A stretch of DNA of 64,000 nt from Streptomyces sp. SLBN-118. GTDB taxonomy: Bacteria; Actinomycetota; Actinomycetes; Streptomycetales; Streptomycetaceae. Below are positions 1 through 6,824 of this stretch, piece after piece (positions within the stretch are counted from its first letter, which is position 1; the number at the start of each line of letters is the position of its first letter). Location of the stretch: positions 2,480,001 through 2,544,000 of the forward strand of contig NZ_VFNP01000001.1 of NCBI RefSeq assembly GCF_006715635.1. The letters run 5' to 3'. Under the pieces are notes generated by a model. The model was not told where the DNA came from and made no database searches. It worked only from the letters and a program-made list of their open reading frames with translations. Both the position numbers and the translations under genes were made by a program.

Positions 1-1013
1 CGGAAGCCGACGAGCGCAAGCGGCTCGAGGAGGCTCGCAAGGCTGCGATGGAGTCCGGCGACACAGGTGCCGGAGGTGCCACCGAGCCCGGGCTGAGCGC
101 CGAGGACGAAGCAATCCTTCGGGCGCAGTGCGGCCAGCAGTGTGTCGACCAGTTCCGCGAGGCACTGGCAGCCGCCAACAAGACCGTCATCGAGTGGATA
201 ACGGAGAACGGCGGCGAGATCCTTCTCGAACTCCTTGGCGTCAACAACGTCAAGCGCTGCTTCGCGGAAGGCGACATCGAGAGCTGCCTCTGGTCGCTCG
301 TCGACGTCGGCAGCCTGGTTCTGATGGTCGGCAAACTCCCTGCCGTCAGCAAGGCCATCGTGGCCGTGGTCAGCGGTGTCGCCAAGTTCTTCGAGAGGGC
401 CCGCTGGGGCAAGAAGATCCTGAAGGCGCTCAGGGAAATCGTCGAGAAGTACCGCAAGAGCGATCTCGGCGAGTGCGTCCTTGATGCCGCCGATCTGTTC
501 TCGGATGTCGTGCAGAGCCCCGGTGCCAGGAGCGCCAAGGCCGCTCCCTCGGTCAAGGGCGCCGCAAGCGCCAAGGCGGCTGGGAAGAAGAAGCGCTTCT
601 GCGGCGTCAAGCACGCCTCACCGGTCGACGACGACTGGTGCAGCAAGAAGGGAGCGCACATCAACCTGCTCAACGGCGCCGAGGTGGGTATCCAAACCAC
701 GCACCTCAAGGGCGGGATCATGGGCACCGCGATCCGGTCCGCCAACGGCCAGTTCCCGACCGAAGCGGAGATCAAGGCCACCATCCAGGCCATCATCGAC
801 GACGACGCTCTTCGCGAGGACCTGATCTCGAAGACAACCGACGCGATGCACATCTTCAATCAGGACGAACAGAACAGGAAGTACAACGAAAGCCTGGAGC
901 CGGGCAAGAAGCGCAAGGCCCTGAAGTTCGGCTGCAAGACGAACTTCGCGCCGAAGCTCGCTCGCCTCGTCCGGGCTCTCAAGGCCATCAGCGAGCAGAA
1001 GGCTGCCGGCTAG
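1..1013 (+). CDS. C-terminal part of a probable polymorphic toxin (5' end outside window)
   Basis: The frame is open from the first bases, so only the last ~337 residues are seen. They begin with a charged helical stretch (KRLEEARKAAM). A segment with two cysteines around a hydrophobic patch (CFAEGDIESC, then SLVLMVGKLPAVSKAIVAVV) resembles the pretoxin region that precedes toxin tips in Streptomyces polymorphic toxins. An Ala/Lys-rich linker (about residues 170-195) separates it from a final ~130-residue domain with CGVKHASP, a THLKGG motif and a basic C-terminus. I do not recognise that last domain; a nuclease-like toxin is a guess. It ends at TAG just before a strong hairpin and faces a convergent small gene. 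A non-toxin surface protein is possible. Confidence 0.55.
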   Translation, partial: EADERKRLEEARKAAMESGDTGAGGATEPGLSAEDEAILRAQCGQQCVDQFREALAAANKTVIEWITENGGEILLELLGVNNVKRCFAEGDIESCLWSLVDVGSLVLMVGKLPAVSKAIVAVVSGVAKFFERARWGKKILKALREIVEKYRKSDLGECVLDAADLFSDVVQSPGARSAKAAPSVKGAASAKAAGKKKRFCGVKHASPVDDDWCSKKGAHINLLNGAEVGIQTTHLKGGIMGTAIRSANGQFPTEAEIKATIQAIIDDDALREDLISKTTDAMHIFNQDEQNRKYNESLEPGKKRKALKFGCKTNFAPKLARLVRALKAISEQKAAG

Positions 1014-1046
1014 ATCTGAAGCGGAAAGCCGGTGCAGGAGCCGGCA

Positions 1047-1082
1047 GAGCGGGCCGGGCCGCTGTGGCGGCCCGGCCCGCTC
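1047..1082. terminator. Bidirectional terminator between convergent genes
   Basis: A perfect 16-bp stem (arm GAGCGGGCCGGGCCGC at 1047-1062) with a TGTG loop lies between the stop of the toxin-like gene (1013) and the stop of the facing gene (1098). It could end transcription from both sides. Confidence 0.8.
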
Positions 1083-1097
1083 CCACATGCCATGTCC

Positions 1098-1616
1098 TCA
1101 GGGACACATGTGGGCGTCGTCGCGGGAGATCGCGCTGTGCAGCGTGGCGCCACTCCTGCCGACCGCAAAGGATCCCGCTTCGCAGTGGAAGGTGAAGCGG
1201 ACCAGCACCGGCTCCCGGTCCACGACGACGGTGAACTGGGTCGCACTGTCCAGCTCCGGATCCAACTCCCAGCCCACGCCCGCCAGGTCGAACGCGTCGC
1301 GCAACTGCGCGAACGTGGTGGTCGGCGAGACGCTTTCCGTCACACCGGCGGACGTCGTGGGGATCTCGACCGATTCCGTCCAGGTGCTGAGGGCGACACG
1401 GTGGATCAGGCGGCAGCGGCAGACCTCCAGCCGTATGTCGCCGTAGCGGAACGTTCGCGGCCAGGACGGCCTGGCCTGAGGAAAGTAGTCCGCCTCGGCC
1501 GCGGGCCCGAGTACGTCGGACACCCCGTCCAGTGAAGCTCCCGGCTTGAGGACGCCCACTCCGCCCGTCTGTGCCATGTCCGTCAGCACATCCATGATGC
1601 TCATGCCTGTGATCAT
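1098..1616 (-). CDS. Small hypothetical protein, candidate immunity protein
   Basis: A soluble, acidic protein of about 172 residues (168 if the ATG at 1604 is used; neither start has a clear ribosome site). It has no signal peptide or membrane segment. Visible features are a MDVLTDMAQTGG N-terminus and a two-part body ending HSAISRDDAHMCP. I do not recognise the family. Small size, acidity and location beside a toxin-like C-terminus make immunity plausible, but it is convergent rather than co-directional, which is unusual for a toxin-immunity pair. Its start lies just downstream of the terminator of the DUF6230 operon, so it either has its own promoter there or is fed by readthrough. Confidence 0.5.
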   Translation of the reverse strand: MITGMSIMDVLTDMAQTGGVGVLKPGASLDGVSDVLGPAAEADYFPQARPSWPRTFRYGDIRLEVCRCRLIHRVALSTWTESVEIPTTSAGVTESVSPTTTFAQLRDAFDLAGVGWELDPELDSATQFTVVVDREPVLVRFTFHCEAGSFAVGRSGATLHSAISRDDAHMCP

Positions 1617-1633
1617 CTCAAAGGACGGAAAAC

Positions 1634-1674
1634 GGCTGTGGGCCGAACCCCGGCAAGGGGTGCGGCCCACAGCC
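1634..1674 (-). terminator. Terminator of the DUF6230-DUF6114 operon
   Basis: A perfect 12-bp stem, GGCTGTGGGCCG (1634-1645) paired with 1663-1674, plus an inner CCCC/GGGG pairing, lies 24 bp beyond the stop of the Ser/Pro-rich gene and in front of the small gene downstream. Confidence 0.75.
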
Positions 1675-1697
1675 TTTGTGCGGCTCCCGGAATGGTC

Positions 1698-2981
1698 CTA
1701 GTTGCTGCCACCGGTGAAGTAGTTGTGCAGGCCCGGCACTGTCAGCGTCCCGCCGAACTGGCCCGCCTGCGTCACCTTCACGTTGGTGAAGAAGGCGAAG
1801 GGAACATTCAGCGGCGGAGGCGTCTCGGGGCTGAACGTGATCGGGATGAGGCCGAAGAGGTTGCCCTTCAGCTCCTCCGTGTACATCGTCACGGTGCCGT
1901 TGGTGATCGTCGACGTGGAGCCCTTGTCCGCCTCGACGTGCGCCGTCGTGCCGTTCGGGCCGACCACCAGCTGGTGGAGGTCCTTGATGTCGACGCCCGA
2001 AGCCGTGAACTTCAGCACCTTCTTGACCTTGCCGCTGCCCGTCTTCACCTCGACGATGCCCTTGTAGTCCAGGCCCTTCAGGGTGAGCAGCGAGCTCTCG
2101 AGGATCCACGGGTCGTCCGGGAGCAGCGGGATACCCGGCTCCAGGTCCGCGGCGGCCAGTGCCTTCGGGTCGGCGGTCGGGCACGGGAAGCGCGGCTTGG
2201 CGCCGTCCGGGATGTCCTCGTCCTTCTTGGGGTCGAGGCCCTTGACCGCGTCGTCCAGCTCCTCGGTCGTCGCTCCGGCCTTGTCCGCCGCGTCCTTGAT
2301 GGTGTCCTTGGCCGTGTCCACCGTCTCGTTGACCTTCTCAACGGGGCTCGTGGACGGCTTCTCGGACGGCTCGGTGGTCGGCTTCGTCGACGACGTCGGC
2401 TCGTCGGCGGGCGCGGTGGTCGCCGGCGCGCTCGGCGTTGCGGTGGCCGTGGGCTCGTCGGGGCCGTCGAGCAGGTCCTTGAGCGCGTCGCCGACACCCA
2501 GCGGGTCCAGCGGGTTCGTCGTCTTGGTCTCGCTCGGCGTCGGGGTGGGAGCCGGAGCCGTCGCGCCCGTCTTCGCGTCCGGGGACTCGGACGCGGTGGG
2601 GGTCTCGCTCGGCGTCGGCTCGTCGGCGGGCTCGTGGCCCGTCGACTCACTGGCACTCGGGTCGGGCTTCTCCGACGGCGACTCGGACGGCTTCGCCGAG
2701 TCCGACGCCTTGGGCGACTCGGACTCCGCCGGCTCGTCCGAGCGGGTCACACACGGACCCGGAGCGAAGGGGATGTCCTTGTCCTCGGCGAGTGCCAGCT
2801 TGGGGGTGAGGCCCATTCCGAGGAAAACGGCGGTGGGCATCGCTGCCAGGGCTATCGCCTTGCCGGCCGGCATCTGGAGCTTGGTCAGCAGGGGCTTACG
2901 GGGGGCCGCGTGCCGCGGCCCCTTTCTGGCCTGCGACCCATCGCCTCCCGCCATGCTCAGCGGTGTGACATCACCCGGCAC
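1698..2981 (-). CDS. Secreted Ser/Pro/Thr-rich protein, third gene of DUF6230/DUF6114 operon
   Basis: A 427-residue protein if it starts at GTG 2981, which has GGGAGG five bases upstream and overlaps the stop of the DUF6114 gene; the ATG at 2954 is weaker. A Sec signal peptide ends near LALAED (hydrophobic AIALAAMPTAVFLGMGL). About 200 residues of Ser/Pro/Glu/Thr linker follow, then a C-terminal folded domain of ~150 residues (from PWILESSLLTLKGL to GLHNYFTGGSN) rich in beta-type alternation. It is probably exported and cell-wall-spanning. Automated annotation sometimes gives such proteins enzyme names; I see no catalytic motif. Translational overlap with DUF6114 says the two products are made together. 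Confidence 0.7.
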   Translation of the reverse strand: MPGDVTPLSMAGGDGSQARKGPRHAAPRKPLLTKLQMPAGKAIALAAMPTAVFLGMGLTPKLALAEDKDIPFAPGPCVTRSDEPAESESPKASDSAKPSESPSEKPDPSASESTGHEPADEPTPSETPTASESPDAKTGATAPAPTPTPSETKTTNPLDPLGVGDALKDLLDGPDEPTATATPSAPATTAPADEPTSSTKPTTEPSEKPSTSPVEKVNETVDTAKDTIKDAADKAGATTEELDDAVKGLDPKKDEDIPDGAKPRFPCPTADPKALAAADLEPGIPLLPDDPWILESSLLTLKGLDYKGIVEVKTGSGKVKKVLKFTASGVDIKDLHQLVVGPNGTTAHVEADKGSTSTITNGTVTMYTEELKGNLFGLIPITFSPETPPPLNVPFAFFTNVKVTQAGQFGGTLTVPGLHNYFTGGSN

Positions 2982-3516
2982 TGTTCCTCCCGCCGTTGAC
3001 TTCGTTGTTGGTCTCGTACGCGGCCACACCGTCGTCGAACCACTGCTCCGCTTCGGGTGCCTCAGCGGGCGCGGGCGACGGGTCCTCGGCCGGGGCCGAC
3101 TCTGCGACGGGCTTCCCCGGGACCCAGGAGAGCGAGAGCGCACCGCCGATGAGGGAGAGCAGGAAGCCGATGACGAAGCCACCCATGTTGGCGATCGGGA
3201 TGGAGACCAGCGCCAGCAGAATCGTTGCGACACCTGCGAAGACCCGGACGATGTGGTGGAACCACATCGTGAGGCCCAGCGTGATCAGCAGTACGCCGAT
3301 GATCAGTGCGCCGGAACCCGCGGTGGTCTGCATCGCGAGCGTCATGTGACCGAGCTTGAAGGTCGCGTACGGGATGTAGGCGATGGGGATGCCGCCGAGC
3401 AGGGTGAACAGACCCGCCCAGAAAGGCCGCTGACCCCGCCAGGTGCGGAAACCCCGTCGAATGGCGCGGAATTTGTGCTCGTCCCGCCCCGGTGACACTG
3501 CAGACTCGGCGCTCAT
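2971..3516 (-). CDS. DUF6114 membrane protein
   Basis: A 181-residue integral membrane protein. The N-terminal basic stretch (RAIRRGFRTWRGQRPFWAG) is followed by four hydrophobic helices (LFTLLGGIPIAYIPYATF; GSGALIIGVLLITLGLTMWF; FAGVATILLALVSIPIANMGGFVIGFLLSLIGGALSLSW) and an acidic Pro/Ala-rich tail. The family is an actinobacterial one that I know only as DUF6114, usually next to DUF6230. Its stop overlaps the GTG start of the secreted protein downstream, and 96 bp with a hairpin separate it from DUF6230. A role in anchoring or exporting its neighbours is inference. Confidence 0.8.
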   Translation of the reverse strand: MSAESAVSPGRDEHKFRAIRRGFRTWRGQRPFWAGLFTLLGGIPIAYIPYATFKLGHMTLAMQTTAGSGALIIGVLLITLGLTMWFHHIVRVFAGVATILLALVSIPIANMGGFVIGFLLSLIGGALSLSWVPGKPVAESAPAEDPSPAPAEAPEAEQWFDDGVAAYETNNEVNGGRNSAG

Positions 3517-3558
3517 GGAAAACAGCTCCCTGGAACTGGCTTTGCTGTGTAAAGAGTT

Positions 3559-3598
3559 GGGCGGGCGGGCGAAGCTGTGAACGCTTCCCCGCCCGCCC
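3559..3598 (-). terminator. Intercistronic hairpin between DUF6230 and DUF6114 genes
   Basis: GGGCGGGCGGGCGAAGC (3559-3575) pairs with 3583-3598 with one mismatch and a 7-base loop. It sits 15 bp after the DUF6230 stop inside an otherwise co-directional operon, so it may be an attenuator or 3' stabiliser giving more DUF6230 than downstream products. Confidence 0.6.
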
Positions 3599-3612
3599 GG
3601 ACGGGATGACCG

Positions 3613-4269
3613 TCAGTAGCACTCGACCTTGGGGCCGTCGCCCTTGTGCAGGCGCATGCTCAGACCGCTCAGCTCGAAGGTGCCGGCAGTGGTCGCCCAC
3701 GCCTTCTGCTTGACGCCGGTCAGCGTGGCCACGTCGGCCTGCTGAGCGAAGCCGTTGGGCAGGATGGAAGTGTCCTTGACGGCCGGGCCCTTGCCGACGC
3801 CCGGCTTGTCCGTGTCCTTGGCCGCGACGCCGATGTCGATGTTCTCGAACTTGGCGTTACCGTCCAGCTCGGACACGTCCAGGTAGAGCTTGTCCGCCTG
3901 GACATCCGTACCCTTGTCGCCCGCCGTCAGCTTCAGCGTGATCTTGCCGACGAACGGCACGTCGGTGACGACCGACTGGCACATGTTGGTGATCGAGGCG
4001 TTCTTGAAGGTCGAGATCGCGACAGGGTGGGCGGTCTTCCCGTCACCCTTCAGGTCCGCGTACCCCATGTCGACGCCGCCGTACTGGGCGAACCCATGAC
4101 CGACGAGCGTACCGGCGGTGACCTTGAACTCCTGGCCGGACACAGCGAACGACGCGGCGAGCGCGCCCTGTGCCAAGCTGACGCCTATCGCGGCCGTTGC
4201 GGCCACGCTGGGCACCATGACGAGGGCGAACCGCTTCCATCTGGTTCCGCCCCGAGTCATTGACTCCAT
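3613..4269 (-). CDS. DUF6230 secreted protein
   Basis: A 218-residue protein starting at ATG 4269 with GGAGGA seven bases upstream. A basic N-terminus (MTRGGTRWKRFALV) and hydrophobic segment (VPSVAATAAIGVSLAQGALAAS) look like a Sec signal or anchor. The mature part is a single beta-rich domain with two cysteines (NMCQSVV, and CY at the very end) that could form a disulfide. The family is DUF6230, which some annotations call cholesterol esterase; there is no GxSxG or triad here to justify that. It is the first gene of a three-gene operon whose products are secreted, membrane and secreted, which suggests a surface function in this genus. Confidence 0.8.
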   Translation of the reverse strand: MESMTRGGTRWKRFALVMVPSVAATAAIGVSLAQGALAASFAVSGQEFKVTAGTLVGHGFAQYGGVDMGYADLKGDGKTAHPVAISTFKNASITNMCQSVVTDVPFVGKITLKLTAGDKGTDVQADKLYLDVSELDGNAKFENIDIGVAAKDTDKPGVGKGPAVKDTSILPNGFAQQADVATLTGVKQKAWATTAGTFELSGLSMRLHKGDGPKVECY

Positions 4270-4628
4270 GACTTTCCTCCTTCTCGGACGTACATCTCCG
4301 GTCCGGACCTCAGGCCCGTTTGGGAGTGGGAGAAGTGCTACGTCCTCGGGAAGGAGAGCGCCTGTACTTTCAGGCGCTAGCTGCGTCCGAAACACCGGCG
4401 ATCACCCCCGAGCGACAACCACTGGTCGCGCCTGACGCATCACGCACAACCTGCTGGACAGGCCCTGCTGTTCGGCAGGAACCCCCCTGTCCACGACCGG
4501 CGCCACTGCCGCCGGCCCACCCGGTGGGGACCCAACATTCCGCGGCGCGGCCGGCGGCCGGGCTGGTGAAGTATTGGACCGAGCGTGGCCGATCGTGGTC
4601 CATTCCAGGCCGCGGCACAAGAGGGTTC

Positions 4629-4644
4629 GTTACTCACTAGTAAC
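4629..4644. promoter_or_regulatory. Palindrome, likely operator
   Basis: GTTACT and AGTAAC flank CACT. This symmetrical 16-bp element is typical of TetR/GntR-size sites and lies ~360 bp upstream of the DUF6230 start. A close copy with a 3-base spacer occurs at 4759-4773. Confidence 0.5.
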
Positions 4645-4758
4645 GGCCTGATAACCACGCAACGACCGGCTGATGTCGTCCGGCCACACAGGGTGCAGCG
4701 AGGGGGTGAACCGGAGGGGGAGATTGCCGCCAATAAGCGGACAGAACCATGGGGTTGA

Positions 4759-4773
4759 TTTACTGCGAGTAAC
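4759..4773. promoter_or_regulatory. Second copy of the GTTACT-type palindrome
   Basis: TTTACT and AGTAAC flank GCG, so the same half-sites as at 4629 occur 130 bp away. Two near-identical sites suggest cooperative binding or looping. Confidence 0.45.
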
Positions 4774-4784
4774 AGCTCGTGCGA

Positions 4785-4801
4785 TTACCAAGTTTTGGTA
4801 A
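4785..4801. promoter_or_regulatory. Inverted repeat TTACCAA/TTGGTAA
   Basis: Perfect 7-bp arms around GTT. It differs in sequence from the two GTTACT palindromes and lies 12 bp from the second one. Confidence 0.4.
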
Positions 4802-4934
4802 AGCGCGGCCGTGTTTTGTCACTGTGTCGCCAAAACGGCGACGGCGCCTCGTCGGCGCCGTCGCCGCAAAAAACGTCAGACCTGGCGGAACTGGATGTTC
4901 AGCGCAGGACTTTCAAACATGGCCGAGACATCTC

Positions 4935-5909
4935 TCAGAACAGCACCCGCGCGAGCGCCGACCGCGCCGCCGTCACCCGCGGATCATCCGGGCCCACGAC
5001 CTCGAACAGCTCGAGGAGCCGGATCCGCGCAGCGTCCCGGTCCTCGCCCGCTGTGCGGCGCACCGTCTCGACCAGCCGGCCGAACGCGTCCTCGACATGG
5101 CCGCCGACCAGGTCCAGGTCGGCCGCGGCGATCTGCGCGGTCGCGTCGGCCGGGTTCTCGGCCGCTTCCTGGCGGACCTTCTGCTGGTCCATGTCCTGCA
5201 CGCGCCGGAGCAGTTCGGCCTGGGCGAGGCCCAGCTTGGCCTCGGTGTTGCCGGGGTCGTCGGACAGCACGTTCTTGTACGCCTGGCGGGCGCCGCCGAA
5301 GTCGCCCGCGTCCAGCGCCTGGACGGCCGCTTCCAGCAGGGCGTCGTACGGGCCCTGCGGCGCCGCGGCGGGGGCCGCCGCCTCGTCCGGGAAGGCATCG
5401 GGGTCGACCGCGATGCCCGTCAGGCCGAAGCGCTCCTCGGCGACCTGGATCAGCTGGTCCAGCGTCTGACGGATCTGCGTCTCGGGGGCCGCGCCCTGGA
5501 AGAGCGGCAGCGCCTGGCCGGCCACCACCGCGAAGACCGCGGGGATGCCCTGAATCCCGAACTGCTGCATCAGCATCTGGTTGGCGTCGACGTCGATCTT
5601 GGCGAGGACGAAACGGCCGCTGTACTCCTGCGCCAGCCGCTCCAGCAGCGGGCTGAGCTGCTTGCACGGCTCGCACCACTCGGCCCAGAAGTCGATGACG
5701 ACCGGCACTTCGGTGGAGCGCTCGAGGACGTCGCGCTCGAAGCCCGCCTCATCGACATCGATCACCAGGCTGGAGGGGGACACGGCACCGCCGCCGCCCT
5801 GGCGGGCGGACTCGGCACGGGCCTGCTCCGCCTTCGCCTTGGCCTCACCGGCCGCCTTCACCGCGGCGAGGTCGACGACGCCGCTCATGGACATGTTCCT
5901 AGGCTGCAT
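4935..5909 (-). CDS. Thioredoxin-domain TPR protein (CnoX/YbbN-like)
   Basis: A 324-residue protein; start ATG 5909 is chosen for the GGGGGAGG eight bases upstream. After a ~50-residue Ala-rich N-terminus comes a thioredoxin fold with WCEPC at residues 78-82 and the cis-proline region GIPAVFAV. The C-terminal half (about 190-324) is helical and TPR-like (ALDAGDFGGARQAYKNVL, EAKLGLAQAELL, ending in SALARVLF). This matches the thioredoxin/co-chaperone family of E. coli YbbN (CnoX), though with an intact CxxC here. It is cytoplasmic. It is divergent from a TetR gene, with a 17-bp palindrome between them. Confidence 0.85.
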   Translation of the reverse strand: MQPRNMSMSGVVDLAAVKAAGEAKAKAEQARAESARQGGGGAVSPSSLVIDVDEAGFERDVLERSTEVPVVIDFWAEWCEPCKQLSPLLERLAQEYSGRFVLAKIDVDANQMLMQQFGIQGIPAVFAVVAGQALPLFQGAAPETQIRQTLDQLIQVAEERFGLTGIAVDPDAFPDEAAAPAAAPQGPYDALLEAAVQALDAGDFGGARQAYKNVLSDDPGNTEAKLGLAQAELLRRVQDMDQQKVRQEAAENPADATAQIAAADLDLVGGHVEDAFGRLVETVRRTAGEDRDAARIRLLELFEVVGPDDPRVTAARSALARVLF

Positions 5910-6015
5910 GAGTACATCCTCCCCCCTCCGCGCGCGCATGTGAAAAACGTTCCTCAAGATCGGCGCGGGTCCCCACCCGCGCCCGTGGTTGTCGCTCCAG
6001 CCGGGTCAAGGCTTT

Positions 6016-6032
6016 CGCTACGAGTCGTAGCG
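6016..6032. promoter_or_regulatory. 17-bp perfect palindrome in divergent promoter region
   Basis: CGCTACGA and TCGTAGCG surround a central G. It lies midway between the starts of the thioredoxin-like gene (5909) and the TetR gene (6118), the usual place for a TetR-family autoregulatory operator. Confidence 0.6.
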
Positions 6033-6117
6033 TAACTGCATCAGCCGTCCGGCGTGTGAGAAACCTCCGGTGAACTGCCTCACAGCGGATTGGCTACCCG
6101 CCGGTATGGTCACCGTC

Positions 6118-6753
6118 ATGTGCAGCCACACCCGCCCCAGAACCGCACGAACGGGTCGTACAGGACGCCCCCGTAGCGCGGAAGCCGACGCCGCGATCCT
6201 CGACGCGACCCGCGCGGCGCTGGTCGACATGGGCTGGTCGAAGCTGACGATGGGCGATGTGGCCACCCGCGCGGGCGTCGCCAAGACCACGCTCTATCGC
6301 CGCTGGACCAGCAAGAACGAACTCGTCGTCGACGCCGTGGCGGAACTCTTCGACGAGCTCGAACTCCCCGATCTCGGCAGCCTGATGGCCGACGTGGAGG
6401 CCGTGGTGCTGCAGTTCGCCGCGCTGCTCGCGCGGCCCGAGGCCAAGACCGCGCTGATGGCGGTGGTCGCGGAGTCGACGCGGGACGAGGCGCTGCGCGG
6501 CCGTATCCGCTCGGCGATCGTCGACCGCCAGAAGCGGCTGGTCCTGGAGGGCAGGGCGCGCGCCCAGGCCCGTGGCGAGCTGCCGTACGAGGAGGACCCG
6601 GCGGCGGCGGCCCGCAGCGCGGACCTGATCTTCGATGTGATCGCGGGCGCGGTGGTGCACCGGGCGCTGGTCAGCGCGGAGCCGGTGGACGAGGAGTGGG
6701 CCCGCAGCTTCACGCTGCTGCTGGTGTCGGGGCTGGCCTCGCTCCAGAGCTGA
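6118..6753 (+). CDS. TetR/AcrR family transcriptional regulator
   Basis: 211 residues from ATG 6118; an ATG at 6106 is also in frame and neither has a convincing ribosome site. A basic, Arg/Thr-rich leader precedes the TetR DNA-binding domain: TMGDVATRAGVAKTTLYRRWTSK (about residues 44-66) is the helix-turn-helix, followed by a helical ligand domain of the TetR_C_11-like type. It probably represses its own gene and the divergent thioredoxin-TPR gene through the 6016-6032 palindrome. The ligand is unknown. It is convergent with icmA, so control of icmA is less likely. Confidence 0.9.
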   Translation: MCSHTRPRTARTGRTGRPRSAEADAAILDATRAALVDMGWSKLTMGDVATRAGVAKTTLYRRWTSKNELVVDAVAELFDELELPDLGSLMADVEAVVLQFAALLARPEAKTALMAVVAESTRDEALRGRIRSAIVDRQKRLVLEGRARAQARGELPYEEDPAAAARSADLIFDVIAGAVVHRALVSAEPVDEEWARSFTLLLVSGLASLQS

Positions 6754-6812
6754 AGCCTCCGGAGCCGAAGCCTCCGGAGCCGAAGCGCGGGGGCGGGACG
6801 TGCCGCCCCCCG
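6752..6812. terminator. 15-bp tandem repeat followed by bidirectional terminator
   Basis: GAAGCCTCCGGAGCC is repeated exactly at 6752-6766 and 6767-6781, beginning inside the tetR stop codon. A GGGGGCGG/CCGCCCCC stem (6789-6796 with 6803-6810) follows, between convergent tetR and icmA stops. Confidence 0.65.
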
Positions 6813-6824
6813 CCTTCTTTGCGG

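Larger units (their letters stand above)
4270..4934. other. 665-bp intergenic control region
   Basis: No gene is supported here. It is lower in GC than its neighbours around 4620-4810 and carries the palindromes listed separately. It is the only upstream region of the DUF6230 operon and also lies beyond the stop of the thioredoxin-like gene. GGCGACGGCGCC/GGCGCCGTCGCC arms at 4839-4865 form a hairpin that probably ends the thioredoxin-like transcript. Confidence 0.6.

Noticed and set aside
3613..4269. Cholesterol esterase label often given to DUF6230 proteins
   Set aside because: No GxSxG motif, triad or lipase-like fold signature is visible.
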